Positions 30,655-38,136 of a stretch of DNA of 39,154 nucleotides are shown piece by piece. Position 1 is the stretch's first letter. Each line of letters begins with the position of its first letter. A program made the position numbers and the translations under genes. Under the pieces are notes generated by a model. That model was given only the letters and a program-made list of their open reading frames with translations. It did no database searches and was not told the DNA's origin. The stretch is from Deltaproteobacteria bacterium (GTDB taxonomy: Bacteria; Myxococcota_A; Polyangia; Haliangiales; Haliangiaceae). Where the stretch lies: positions 1 through 39,154 of the forward strand of contig JACCTC010000243.1 of NCBI GenBank assembly GCA_013812655.1, read 5' to 3'.

Positions 30655-31572
30655 ATGGCGCAACCAGCACTCGACGTCTTTCATTCGCTCGATCAGGCCC
30701 TCGCCGCCGCCGTCGCGGCAGCAGCCCCCGCCGTCGTTCATGTCGATCGTGGTCGCTCGGGTGGCACCGGGATCGCGTGGCCCGGCGCGACCGCCGACCT
30801 CGTGATCACCTCGAGCTTCCACACACCCGACCAGACCACGGTCGGCATCGCGACCGCCGATGGCGACCTCGATCGGCGCGATGCCGAGGTGATCGGCCGC
30901 GATGCCGGGACCGATGTCGCGCTGCTCCGGGTCGCGGGCGGCGGGCTCGCACCCGCCAAGCTGCGCGAGCTCGACGGCCTCTCCGTCGGTAACCTCGCCC
31001 TCGCGCTCGGCCGCCCGGGACGCAGCGCGCGAGCCTCGCTGCGCGCGATCGGCGTGCTCGGTCCCGAGGTCCGCACCGCATGGGGCGGCCGTCTCGACCG
31101 TTACGTCGAGAGCGATCGCCAGATCCCGCGCGGCTTCGCGGGCGGTCCTCTGATCGATGCCGACGGCGCGGTGATCGGCATGAACACGCGCACGTTGCTG
31201 CGCGGCTCGGATCTCGCGATCCCGGTCATCACGCTCCGTCGCGTCGTCGACGAGCTGGTGGCGCACGGTGGCATCCGTCGCGGCTACCTCGGCGTCGGCG
31301 CGTACCCCGCGCAGCTGCCGGCACCGCTCGCGCAGCTTGCAGCGGGTCGCGATCGTGGCGCGCTCGTCGCGAGCGTCGAGGACGCAGGACCGGCGGCGAC
31401 CGCTGGCGTGCAGATCGGCGACATCCTCGTCGAGGTCGAGGGCACCGCGGTCACCGGACCCGACAGCCTGCGCAGCGCCCTCGGTGATCGCCCGGGCGCG
31501 GCCGTGACGCTCGTGGTGCTCCGCGGTGGGGCGCGGCTCGAGCTCGCGGTGACGCTCGGGAGCAAGCCTTGA
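30655..31572 (+). CDS. HtrA-like PDZ protein lacking the catalytic serine (pseudoprotease)
   Basis: 305 residues with a strong AAGGAG site before the ATG. The trypsin-like domain keeps candidate His56 (ITSSFHTPD) and Asp87 (DAGTDVALLRV), but the nucleophile motif GNSGGP is GFAGGP, placing Ala162 where Ser should be. The fold around it (PLIDADGAVIGMNTRTLLRGSDLAIPV) is conserved. A PDZ domain follows (RRGYLGVGAYPAQLP...ALVASVEDAGPAATAGVQIGDILVEVEG). There is no signal peptide or membrane helix, so a cytoplasmic location is predicted, unlike most DegP/DegS proteins. It overlaps the intact HtrA-like gene by four bases (TTGA). I infer a binding or regulatory subunit for that partner. Confidence 0.85.
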   Translation: MAQPALDVFHSLDQALAAAVAAAAPAVVHVDRGRSGGTGIAWPGATADLVITSSFHTPDQTTVGIATADGDLDRRDAEVIGRDAGTDVALLRVAGGGLAPAKLRELDGLSVGNLALALGRPGRSARASLRAIGVLGPEVRTAWGGRLDRYVESDRQIPRGFAGGPLIDADGAVIGMNTRTLLRGSDLAIPVITLRRVVDELVAHGGIRRGYLGVGAYPAQLPAPLAQLAAGRDRGALVASVEDAGPAATAGVQIGDILVEVEGTAVTGPDSLRSALGDRPGAAVTLVVLRGGARLELAVTLGSKP

Positions 31573-32600
31573 TCGCGATGGCGCCACGCGTGGAGCCACC
31601 GGCCCCGACCGCGGTGCCGGCCGGTGCGGCGCCCGCCGCGACACTCGACGACGCGACGTTACTCGACGCCTACTCGCACGCGGTGACCGGCGTGGTCGAT
31701 CGCGCCGGGCCCGCGGTCGTCAGCCTCGAGATCGCAGCGAAGCGCGGCTCGCGTGGCGGCGGCGGCGGCGCCGGTTCGGGCTTCGTGGTGACCCCGGATG
31801 GCTACGTGCTCACGAACAGCCACGTCGTCGCGGCGTCGCGCCGGATCCGCGTGCGCGCGCCGTCGGGCGAGACCGCGGAGGCGCAGGTGATGGGCGATGA
31901 CCCGGCCACCGACCTCGCGGTGATCCGCGTCGATCCGGCAGCGCTCGCAGCGACGAGTCCCATCCCGTACCTGCCGATCGATGGCACACTCGCGCCGCGC
32001 GTCGGCCAGCTCGCGGTCGCGATCGGCAACCCGCTCGGCTTCGAGTCGACGGTCTCGACCGGCGTGGTCTCCGCGCTCGGCCGCAGCCTGCGCGGACGCA
32101 GTGGTCGCCTGATCGACGGCATCATCCAGCACACCGCGCCCCTCAACCCCGGCAACTCCGGCGGACCGTTGCTCGACGGCAGCGGCCGCGTGCTCGGCGT
32201 CAACACCGCGATCATCGCGCAGTCCCAGGGCATCGGCTTTGCGATCGCGGTCGAGACCGCGGCGTGGGTCCTCGGCCAGCTGCTGCAGCACGGTCGCGTC
32301 CGTCGCGCGTGGCTCGGCGTCGGTGCGATGCGGCGACCGCTCGATCGCCGGCTCGCGTATCACCACGGCCTCGGCGCCGCGGCCGTCGAGGTCCAGAGCG
32401 TCGAGCCGGGTAGCCCGGCCGCGCGTGCGGGCCTCCGCGACGGCGATCTGATCGTCCGGTTCGGCACGATCGCGACCGACGGCATCGACGAGCTCCATCG
32501 CGCGCTACGCACGTGGACCGCCGGCTCGCCGGTGACCCTGCACGTGATCCGTCGCGGCTCGCCGATCACCGTCGAGATCACGCCGGCCTACACGGCCTGA
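31569..32600 (+). CDS. HtrA-like serine protease with PDZ domain, intact triad
   Basis: 343 residues from TTG 31569, chosen because GGGAG lies about 8 bases upstream and the start overlaps the previous stop; ATG 31578 is an alternative. The triad is complete: His85 (TNSHVV), Asp115 (DDPATDLAVIRV) and Ser197 (PLNPGNSGGPLL). A Gly-rich loop precedes the first strand (RGGGGGAGSGFVV). One PDZ domain follows (GAAAVEVQSVEPGSPAARAGLRDGDLIVRFGTIATDGIDELH). No export signal is visible; the first 30 residues are Pro/Ala-rich. The enzyme should degrade or process unfolded proteins. Its first 40 residues resemble the start of the pseudoprotease (LLDAYSHAVTGVVDRAGPAVV versus VFHSLDQALAAAVAAAAPAVV), so the pair probably arose by duplication. 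Confidence 0.93.
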   Translation: MIAMAPRVEPPAPTAVPAGAAPAATLDDATLLDAYSHAVTGVVDRAGPAVVSLEIAAKRGSRGGGGGAGSGFVVTPDGYVLTNSHVVAASRRIRVRAPSGETAEAQVMGDDPATDLAVIRVDPAALAATSPIPYLPIDGTLAPRVGQLAVAIGNPLGFESTVSTGVVSALGRSLRGRSGRLIDGIIQHTAPLNPGNSGGPLLDGSGRVLGVNTAIIAQSQGIGFAIAVETAAWVLGQLLQHGRVRRAWLGVGAMRRPLDRRLAYHHGLGAAAVEVQSVEPGSPAARAGLRDGDLIVRFGTIATDGIDELHRALRTWTAGSPVTLHVIRRGSPITVEITPAYTA

Positions 32601-32601
32601 G

Positions 32602-34440
32602 CTACTTCGTCGGCAGGTCGGGGCGGACCTGGATGAACAGCTCCTCGAGCTGCTTCTTCGAGACCGCGGTCGGACACTCGGTCATCAGATCGGAGCCGCG
32701 CTGCGTCTTCGGGAACGCGATCACGTCGCGCATGAACTCGGCGCCGGTCATCAGCATCGCGAGCCGGTCGAGCCCGAACGCGATGCCGCCGTGGGGCGGC
32801 GGCCCGTACTTGAACGCGTCGAGCAGGAACCCGAACTTCGCGCGCTGATCGTCCTCGCTGATGCGCAGCGCCTTGAACGCGCGCGCCTGCAGATCGCTGC
32901 GGTGGATTCGGATCGACCCGCCACCAACCTCGACTCCGTTCAGCACGAGGTCATACGCGCGCGCGAGCACCTTCGCCGGCGCCTCGTCGAGGAGCGGCTC
33001 GTCCGCGGTACGCGGCGACGTGAACGGGTGGTGCGCCGCGGCGATCTCGCCGGTCGCGTCGTCGACCTCGAACAGCGGCGGATCGGTCAGCCACATGAAC
33101 TGCCACTCGTGCTTGCGGATGAGGCCGAGCTTCTCGCCGATGTGCAGCCGGATCGCGCCCATCGTGGTGTTCGCGATCTTTGCCTTGTTCGCGACGAAGA
33201 TCAGCACGTCGCCGGGCTGCGCCTTCGCGATCTGGTTCGTTTGCTGGCGCGCCGCCTCGTTGAAGTTCTTCGCGGCCGGGCCGCCACTCCAGGCGCCACC
33301 GTCGCCGACCTTGATCCACGCGGCCTGTGCGCCGAACGACTTCGCGAAGTCGGCGAGCCCGTCGAGGATCGCGCGCGTCAGCTTCTCGTCCTTGGGGACG
33401 CGGAGCGCCTTCACGATGCCGCCGCTGCTGACGACACTCTCGAGGATGCCGTAGCCGCTGGTTCGCGTTGGCTCGGTGATGTCGCACAGCGTGAGGTCGA
33501 GCCTTAGGTCCGGCTTGTCGACCCCGTACTTGTCCATCGCCTCGGCGTACGCCATCCGCCGCAGCGGCAGCTTCAGCTCGATGCCGAGCACGTCCTTCCA
33601 CAACGTCGCGATCAGCCCCTCCATCATGGTCTGCAGGATCTGCTCGTTGACGAACGACATCTCGATGTCGATCTGCGTGAACTCCGGCTGCCGCTCGTTG
33701 CGCAGATCCTCGTCGCGGAAGCAGCGGACGATCTGGAAGTACCGCTCGTAGCCCGCCACCATCAGCAGCTGCTTGAAGATCTGCGGTGACTCCGCGAGCG
33801 CGTAGAAATTTCCAGGATTGAGCCGCGACGGCACGAGGAAGTTTCGCGCGCCACCCGGCGTGTACTTCACCATGAACGGCGTCTCGATCTCGAGGAAGCC
33901 ATGCGTGCCGAGGTAGTCACGCGTCGTCCGCGTGATCTGCGAGCGCATCACGAGGTTCTTCTGCAGCCGCGGCCGTCGCAGATCGAGATAGCGGTACTTG
34001 AGGCGCACCGTGTCGTTGGTGTCGATGTTGTCCTCGATCGCGAACGGTGGCGTCTCCGCCTCCGAGAACACCTCGAGCTCGTCGATCCAGACTTCGACCT
34101 CGCCGGTCGGAATCTTCTCGTTCGTCATCTTCTTGAGCTTGCGCTCCTCGCCGGGCTCGCCCCGCGAGAGCTGCTCGCCGCGCATCCGGACCTCGCCGAC
34201 GATGCCGATGCACCACTCCGCGCGCAGGGTGTCCGCGATCGTGTGGACCGCCGCGATCCGCGACTTGTCAGCGACGACCTGCGTCACGCCATCGCGATCG
34301 CGAAGGTCGATGAAGATCCGCTCGCCGTGGTCGCGATACGACTGGACCCAGCCCGTCAGGACGACCTTCTTGCCGGCGTCCCCGGCGCGCAGGGCGCCGC
34401 AGCTATGAGTCCTCGTGTGAGTCGACAGAAACGCACTCAT
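32602..34440 (-). CDS. aspS: Aspartyl-tRNA synthetase
   Basis: 612 residues from ATG 34440; the longer upstream frame lacks homology. The start MSAFLSTHTRTHSCGALRAGDAGKKVVLTGWVQSYRDHG is the OB-fold anticodon-binding domain of bacterial AspRS. Class II motifs follow: RCFRDEDLRNERQPEFTQIDIEMSF (motif 2) and GIAFGLDRLAMLMTG (motif 3), with the GAD insertion between them, as in bacterial rather than archaeal enzymes. It charges tRNA-Asp. Whether it also charges tRNA-Asn cannot be decided from the sequence alone. TATCGT lies 8 bases before the ATG with no ribosome site. The stop faces the HtrA stop with one base between. Confidence 0.97.
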   Translation of the reverse strand: MSAFLSTHTRTHSCGALRAGDAGKKVVLTGWVQSYRDHGERIFIDLRDRDGVTQVVADKSRIAAVHTIADTLRAEWCIGIVGEVRMRGEQLSRGEPGEERKLKKMTNEKIPTGEVEVWIDELEVFSEAETPPFAIEDNIDTNDTVRLKYRYLDLRRPRLQKNLVMRSQITRTTRDYLGTHGFLEIETPFMVKYTPGGARNFLVPSRLNPGNFYALAESPQIFKQLLMVAGYERYFQIVRCFRDEDLRNERQPEFTQIDIEMSFVNEQILQTMMEGLIATLWKDVLGIELKLPLRRMAYAEAMDKYGVDKPDLRLDLTLCDITEPTRTSGYGILESVVSSGGIVKALRVPKDEKLTRAILDGLADFAKSFGAQAAWIKVGDGGAWSGGPAAKNFNEAARQQTNQIAKAQPGDVLIFVANKAKIANTTMGAIRLHIGEKLGLIRKHEWQFMWLTDPPLFEVDDATGEIAAAHHPFTSPRTADEPLLDEAPAKVLARAYDLVLNGVEVGGGSIRIHRSDLQARAFKALRISEDDQRAKFGFLLDAFKYGPPPHGGIAFGLDRLAMLMTGAEFMRDVIAFPKTQRGSDLMTECPTAVSKKQLEELFIQVRPDLPTK

Positions 34441-34718
34441 GGCGGCGGACGATAGCTGATCCTCTCGAGGGCTGGTGCGATCCCGCCATACATCCAGTTT
34501 TCCCAACAGTTGCGATCGGATCCGATCCCTCTGCTTGTGGATAATTTGATCCACAGGGAAGCGGCGCGTTAGCATTTTCTTGTTGGTTGTTGCGGCGGTG
34601 GCGGGCAGACGGCGTGGCGACCGGAGCGGGCTACGCATTGGTACCCGTCCGCCCGGCGCGCGCCCTGACTTACGAGCACCCATAACTTGTCGATGTGCTT
34701 CAATAAGAGGAGTCCGCG
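34441..34718. other. Divergent intergenic region with DnaA-type boxes
   Basis: 278 non-coding bases between aspS and the SprT-like gene. It contains a 14-base perfect palindrome (GATCGGATCCGATC, 34514-34527) and the paired DnaA-type boxes listed next, followed by a T-rich patch (34568-34590). A TATCGT -10-like hexamer for aspS is at 34449-34454. Confidence 0.5.
34536..34555. promoter_or_regulatory. DnaA box and inverted partner (TGTGGAT/ATCCACA)
   Basis: TGTGGATAA (34536-34544) is an exact complement of the consensus DnaA box TTATCCACA. Seven bases of it recur inverted as ATCCACA (34549-34555), giving a perfect 7-base dyad with a six-base centre. Known DnaA chemistry supports binding; a function in origin firing is not supported because there is no cluster and no dnaA/dnaN nearby. 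Confidence 0.5.
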
Positions 34719-35564
34719 TTGAGCGAAGCCTTGCCGGCATCACCCTCTGCCCCGTACGTCGATCCTTGTTCTGGCAGCTCGCTGTCCAGTGAAGGAACGA
34801 GCCGCGCGGTCGGACTGGTCGAAGCCCTACGTCGCAGCGGCGTGTCGAAGACCACGAAGCGGATCTCGCAGGAGATCCTCGATGCTCAGGACAGCCTCGA
34901 GCGCCGGATCCGCGCGCATCTCCAGCGCGGCCGCGTCCAGGTCACGCTCACCGACAACCGCTACACGATGATCTCGGTCCGGCGCGTCGCGAAGGAGCGT
35001 CGATACGAGGTGCGGCTGCACCACATGTTCGCCGATGCCGATCCGCTGATCACGCGCGCCCTCGCGCGCTACATCGCCGATAACGACGCCGATGCTTCTC
35101 GCGTGCTCGGCGACTTCATCGACGACAACTCGGGACACGTTCGCGGCCGCTCGCGCCGCACGCCGACCACGGTGATCTTCACCGCGGGCGAGCACCATGA
35201 TCTCCGCGCGATCTACGACGATCTCAACGCGCGCTACTTCGAGAACAAGATCGACGCAGCGATCACGTGGGGCGCACGCTGCGGCCGGCCGCGCCGCCGC
35301 AATTCGATCAAGATGGGCAGCTACTCCGTCGAGGATCGGCTGATCCGCATCCATCGCTCTCTCGATCGCGAGTTCATCCCGCGTTACTTCGTCGCGTGGA
35401 TCGTCTTCCACGAGATGCTGCACCAGGTGCACGACATCCGCGTCAAGAACGGCCGCCGCGAGTTCCACTCGAAGGAGTTCATGGCCGACGAGGCGCAGTT
35501 CGAGCAGTACGACGAGGCGAAGCGCTGGGAGCGCCGCAACCTCGACGCACTCCTGACCTACTGA
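34719..35564 (+). CDS. SprT-like zinc metallopeptidase-fold protein
   Basis: 281 residues from TTG 34719, selected for the GAGGAG ribosome site 8 bases upstream. The first 120 residues are basic and helical and unassigned. The C-terminal half is SprT-like: IFTAGEHHDLRAIYDDLNARYFENKIDAAITWG, then a helix with the zinc motif HEMLH (His231, Glu232, His235) and a third candidate ligand His250 in REFHSKEF. SprT/Spartan-type domains occur in proteins that process DNA-bound or misfolded proteins, but the bacterial members are mostly uncharacterised. The basic N-terminus would allow nucleic-acid binding (inference). No signal peptide, so cytoplasmic. It stands as a single gene. Confidence 0.78.
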   Translation: MSEALPASPSAPYVDPCSGSSLSSEGTSRAVGLVEALRRSGVSKTTKRISQEILDAQDSLERRIRAHLQRGRVQVTLTDNRYTMISVRRVAKERRYEVRLHHMFADADPLITRALARYIADNDADASRVLGDFIDDNSGHVRGRSRRTPTTVIFTAGEHHDLRAIYDDLNARYFENKIDAAITWGARCGRPRRRNSIKMGSYSVEDRLIRIHRSLDREFIPRYFVAWIVFHEMLHQVHDIRVKNGRREFHSKEFMADEAQFEQYDEAKRWERRNLDALLTY

Positions 35565-35813
35565 CGCCGCGCGTCACCGGTTGACTCGCGACGCGCGCCA
35601 CCGCTCGTCGCACCTGTGGTGTCGATCCGCGTACGCCTCCATACGGCGACCCGAGATCTGCGCCTCGCTCGTCGGTGCGATCGCGCTCGCGTGTGCGAAC
35701 TCGTCACGCAGGTTTCACACCGAGGACGGAAAACACGTCCGCATCCGGAACACGCGTGAGGCAACGATGTTTGCGATCGCCTCGCGCATCGCATCGCGTA
35801 TGCTCGGCGAACC
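35565..35813 (+). other. Intergenic region, 249 bases
   Basis: No convincing coding frame. A small hairpin (GGACG near 35733, CGTCC near 35745) and a TATGCT (35799-35804) nine bases before the TTG start of the PilZ gene are the only candidate signals. Confidence 0.25.
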
Positions 35814-36506
35814 TTGGCAGAGCTCGAACGTCGACGTGCGATGCGAGTCCCGGCTCGCGGCTTCGCGGTCATTCGCTCCGAAACTGGGCACTCCGAGACC
35901 GCGCGTGCGCCGCTGCACGGCTCGCTCGAGAACCTCTCCGAGACCGGTGCCCTCGTCCACCTGTCGGCGAAGCCGACCGGCTCGTTGCCACAGGACGCGC
36001 TCGATCTCGAGCTTCGGCTCCCCGAGGGCGACGGCTGGGTCACCGCGCGCGCCGTTCGCGTCGAGCGAATTGGGCCCCGCGCTGGCTGGCACCTCGCGGT
36101 CGTCTTCGATCGACTCCCGGTCATGATGCGCACCGCGATCGAATCCTCGATCGAGCATGCGGTCTCGGCGGCCGAGCGGCGTGCCGTCGTCGTGATCGAC
36201 GATCAGGTCGAGCGCCGCAATTCGCTGATCGAACGGCTCGTGCACGGCGGTTTGACGCCGCTTGCTCCGCAGACCCCGCTCGAGGCGATCGAGCTGCTGA
36301 GCCGGTCGCAACTCCACATCAGCGTGTGCTTGCTCGCTCCCGGATTCGGCGTGGCGTCGTCGACGGACCTCGCCGCGATCCTGTCCGAAAGCTTTCCGTG
36401 GGTGACGACTATGCAGATCACCGACGACCTCGACATCACGACGGCGCGTGCGCTCGCCGCGTGGGCCGCGACTCCGGTCGCGCGCATCAGCGCCGCGATC
36501 GGCTGA
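35814..36506 (+). CDS. PilZ domain joined to a pseudo-receiver domain
   Basis: 230 residues from TTG 35814; ATG 35841 would delete the first Arg of the ligand motif, so the earlier start is favoured. The PilZ domain has both c-di-GMP signatures: RxxxR (Arg7 to Arg11, in ERRRAMR) and NxSxxG (Asn40, Ser42, Gly45 in ENLSETG), followed by a beta-barrel (LDLELRLPEGDGWVTARAVRVERIGPRAGWHLAVVF). From about 120 a receiver-like fold begins (RRAVVVIDDQVERRNSLIERLVHGG, acidic pair Asp129-Asp130), but the phospho-acceptor strand reads SVCLLAPGFG, without Asp. It is therefore likely to sense c-di-GMP and use the second domain for protein contacts rather than phosphorylation. No neighbouring c-di-GMP enzyme is present. 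Confidence 0.82.
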   Translation: MAELERRRAMRVPARGFAVIRSETGHSETARAPLHGSLENLSETGALVHLSAKPTGSLPQDALDLELRLPEGDGWVTARAVRVERIGPRAGWHLAVVFDRLPVMMRTAIESSIEHAVSAAERRAVVVIDDQVERRNSLIERLVHGGLTPLAPQTPLEAIELLSRSQLHISVCLLAPGFGVASSTDLAAILSESFPWVTTMQITDDLDITTARALAAWAATPVARISAAIG

Positions 36507-36512
36507 GCTCGG

Positions 36513-36755
36513 TCACCACTCGACGTCGCTCCGCGCGCACCGACCTCGTCGAGTGTCGGCACGCTGAAGAGCGGGATCGGTGTCCGCGAGCTCGTCGGTG
36601 CGATCGATGTTCGCGACGATCGCGCGCGCGGCTTCGTCGCCGCGCTTCGCGCGAAACTGTGCGCGCCTCACATCCGCCGCCGTGTAGCGCGTGCCGTCGC
36701 GACCGATCGTGTAGAGCTGTCCCGTCTGCAGATCGAGGATCACGTGCGTCTTCAT
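36513..36755 (-). CDS. Conserved-looking small protein of unknown function (80 residues)
   Basis: The ATG at 36755 follows a perfect AGGAGG site, which supports translation and decides the start over the longer frame. The first 60 residues look folded, with a two-strand hairpin (MKTHVILDLQTGQLYTIGRDGTRYT) and a helix (AADVRRAQFRAKRGDEAARAIVANIDRTDEL). The last 20 are Arg-rich and irregular. No cysteines except one near the end, no membrane segment, no signal. I do not recognise the family. It converges on the PilZ gene with six bases between stops. Confidence 0.6.
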   Translation of the reverse strand: MKTHVILDLQTGQLYTIGRDGTRYTAADVRRAQFRAKRGDEAARAIVANIDRTDELADTDPALQRADTRRGRCARSDVEW

Positions 36756-36831
36756 GTCGGACCTCCTGGTTGCTCGGAGCTCTCGACCGCAGGACGCCAC
36801 GGTTGCGAAAAACTATCGGGAGCGTGCGAGC

Positions 36832-37149
36832 TCAACTCCCAGATCCGGTCCCCGGCGCGTCGGCGATCTTCGCAGCGAGCGGGGTCCCGTCGATCAGGTG
36901 TTCCACGAGACCGGCTGCGTCGGACACCTCGAGCGCGGCGTACCAGATCGCGTCTGGATACACGACGGCGTTCGGCCCGTCGAAGCAGGGACCGAGACAA
37001 CCACAAGTCGTGACGAGGACATCCGTCGCTCCGCGCGCGATCAGAAGGTTCTGCACCGCAGCTGCGAGCGCGTCGCCTCCACGCGGCCCACATGCGGGCT
37101 TTCCGCTCGCGCGTGGGTTGGTGCAGACGAACAGATGTCTGCGGGGCAT
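36832..37149 (-). CDS. Thioredoxin-fold [2Fe-2S] ferredoxin
   Basis: 105 residues from ATG 37149. Cluster cysteines follow the thioredoxin-like ferredoxin pattern: Cys9 and Cys20 (FVCTNPR...GKPACG), then Cys51 and Cys55 within TTCGCLGPC, with an extra Cys49. The rest (DALAAAVQNLLIARGATDVLVTT, GPNAVVYPDAIWYAALEVSDAAGLVEHLIDGTPL) matches the small (2Fe-2S) ferredoxin family that includes Aquifex Fd4 and NuoE-like domains. It would carry one electron in the cytoplasm; the partner is unknown. It is divergent from the eCIS genes and has the best sigma-70-like promoter in the window. Confidence 0.9.
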   Translation of the reverse strand: MPRRHLFVCTNPRASGKPACGPRGGDALAAAVQNLLIARGATDVLVTTCGCLGPCFDGPNAVVYPDAIWYAALEVSDAAGLVEHLIDGTPLAAKIADAPGTGSGS

Positions 37150-37155
37150 TCGCAC

Positions 37156-37184
37156 ACGATGTCTACCTAGATGCACGGTGTCAA
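37156..37184 (-). promoter_or_regulatory. Sigma-70-type promoter of the ferredoxin, leaderless geometry
   Basis: Perfect TTGACA (37179-37184, minus strand), 17-base spacer, then CATCGT (37156-37161), which ends six bases before the ATG at 37149. The -10 hexamer is weak (3 of 6), but the -35 and spacing are ideal. Confidence 0.5.
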
Positions 37185-37214
37185 TGAGGCGCGGCTTTTT
37201 GACGCCCTTATCGC

Positions 37215-37242
37215 TTGAGAGAAGTGGTGAAGGAGCTAACAT
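37215..37242 (+). promoter_or_regulatory. Candidate promoter for the eCIS genes
   Basis: TTGAGA (37215-37220), 16-base spacer, TAACAT (37237-37242) on the plus strand. It would give a 5' leader of about 45 bases before the ATG at 37294. It is divergent from, and close to, the ferredoxin promoter. Confidence 0.4.
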
Positions 37243-37293
37243 CCGTCCGCGCTGTTTCTGGGGGACTGAAGCAGCCGCACCTGACGCCACTCG

Positions 37294-38004
37294 ATGACGC
37301 CACAACACCACATCATCAAGGAGACGTCAGAGACGCTCTCGCGTTTGCTGCAGGACGAGTTCAAGCGCAACGGCTACAAGCGCGTGCACATCGTCGAGCA
37401 AGCGCCGAAGCCGGACGCGATCGAAGGCAAGCTGCCGGCAGTCTCGGTCTACCTCTATCAGATGTCGATCGATCCCGAGGGCTACGACTCGACGCCGTCG
37501 AGCGAGCTCGTCGAGGTTCCGCAGGACGACGGCTCGATCAAGGAATTCTTCCGCCGCCGCCGGTTGTGGGTCCGCCTCGATTACTTGATGTCCGCGTGGG
37601 CGCAGACGCCGGAAGACGAGCAGCTCCTGCTCGGGCTCATCATCCGCACCGTGATGGAGAATCCGGAGATCACGCGCGACCGGCTCAAGGGCCAGTCGTT
37701 CGAGGACGACTTCAAGCTCAACATCCTGATGTCGGCGCGGCTCGACGAAGGCACGCTCGCGCGGTTCTGGGGAAGCCTCAACCAGCCGGTGCGTCCGGCG
37801 GTGCAGGCGTGGACCGCGATCCCGATCCTTCCGGAGAAGCTCGAAGAGTTCAAGCGCGTGCAGTCGCGCCAGCTCGAGTACAAATCGATCACCGACCCCC
37901 GGATCTCCGAGACCGGTCCGTCGGGCAACCCGTTCCTCGCCGCTCGCAGGCTCGACCTGGGCGGCACGCCCGGACCCAGCGGAGGCGGCGGAACGAAGAA
38001 ATAA
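37294..38004 (+). CDS. DUF4255/Pvc16-like protein of a contractile injection system
   Basis: 236 residues. The layout is that of the Pvc16 N-terminal (DUF4255) family: an N-terminal helix (IIKETSETLSRLLQDEFKR), a strand with PAVSVYLYQMSIDPEGYDSTPS, then RLWVRLDYLMSAWAQTPEDEQLLLGLIIRTVMENPEI with the conserved Tyr-Leu-X-Ser/Thr-Ala-Trp, and a C-terminal sheet (RPAVQAWTAIPIL). Proteins of this family cap or terminate the tube and sheath of extracellular contractile injection systems (PVC, antifeeding prophage, MAC). Residues 205-236 are a Pro/Gly-rich tail. A sheath gene follows 132 bases later on the same strand, which supports the assignment. No phage head or lysis genes are visible. Confidence 0.85.
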   Translation: MTPQHHIIKETSETLSRLLQDEFKRNGYKRVHIVEQAPKPDAIEGKLPAVSVYLYQMSIDPEGYDSTPSSELVEVPQDDGSIKEFFRRRRLWVRLDYLMSAWAQTPEDEQLLLGLIIRTVMENPEITRDRLKGQSFEDDFKLNILMSARLDEGTLARFWGSLNQPVRPAVQAWTAIPILPEKLEEFKRVQSRQLEYKSITDPRISETGPSGNPFLAARRLDLGGTPGPSGGGGTKK

Positions 38005-38136
38005 GGTTCGTGCTCGTCACGTGCATGGGGCACGCGTCGAGCCGAGGAAACCCCGGAACGCTCGTACCGAGCCGACCGGGTGGGATAGACGGACGAAGAC
38101 CACCGTCATCTGCAACGACAAGGGAGAACACTCGAA
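38005..38136 (+). other. 132-base leader between DUF4255 and sheath genes
   Basis: It contains a short hairpin (CGTGC and GCACG around 38019-38033) and an AGGGAG ribosome site about 11 bases before the sheath ATG. The length suggests a separate promoter or mRNA processing to raise sheath expression, but no clear hexamers are seen. Confidence 0.35.

Noticed and set aside
34441..34718. Possible chromosomal origin because of DnaA boxes
   Set aside because: Only one exact box and one inverted partial copy, no AT-rich unwinding region of sufficient length, and no dnaA, dnaN, gyrB or parAB genes nearby.
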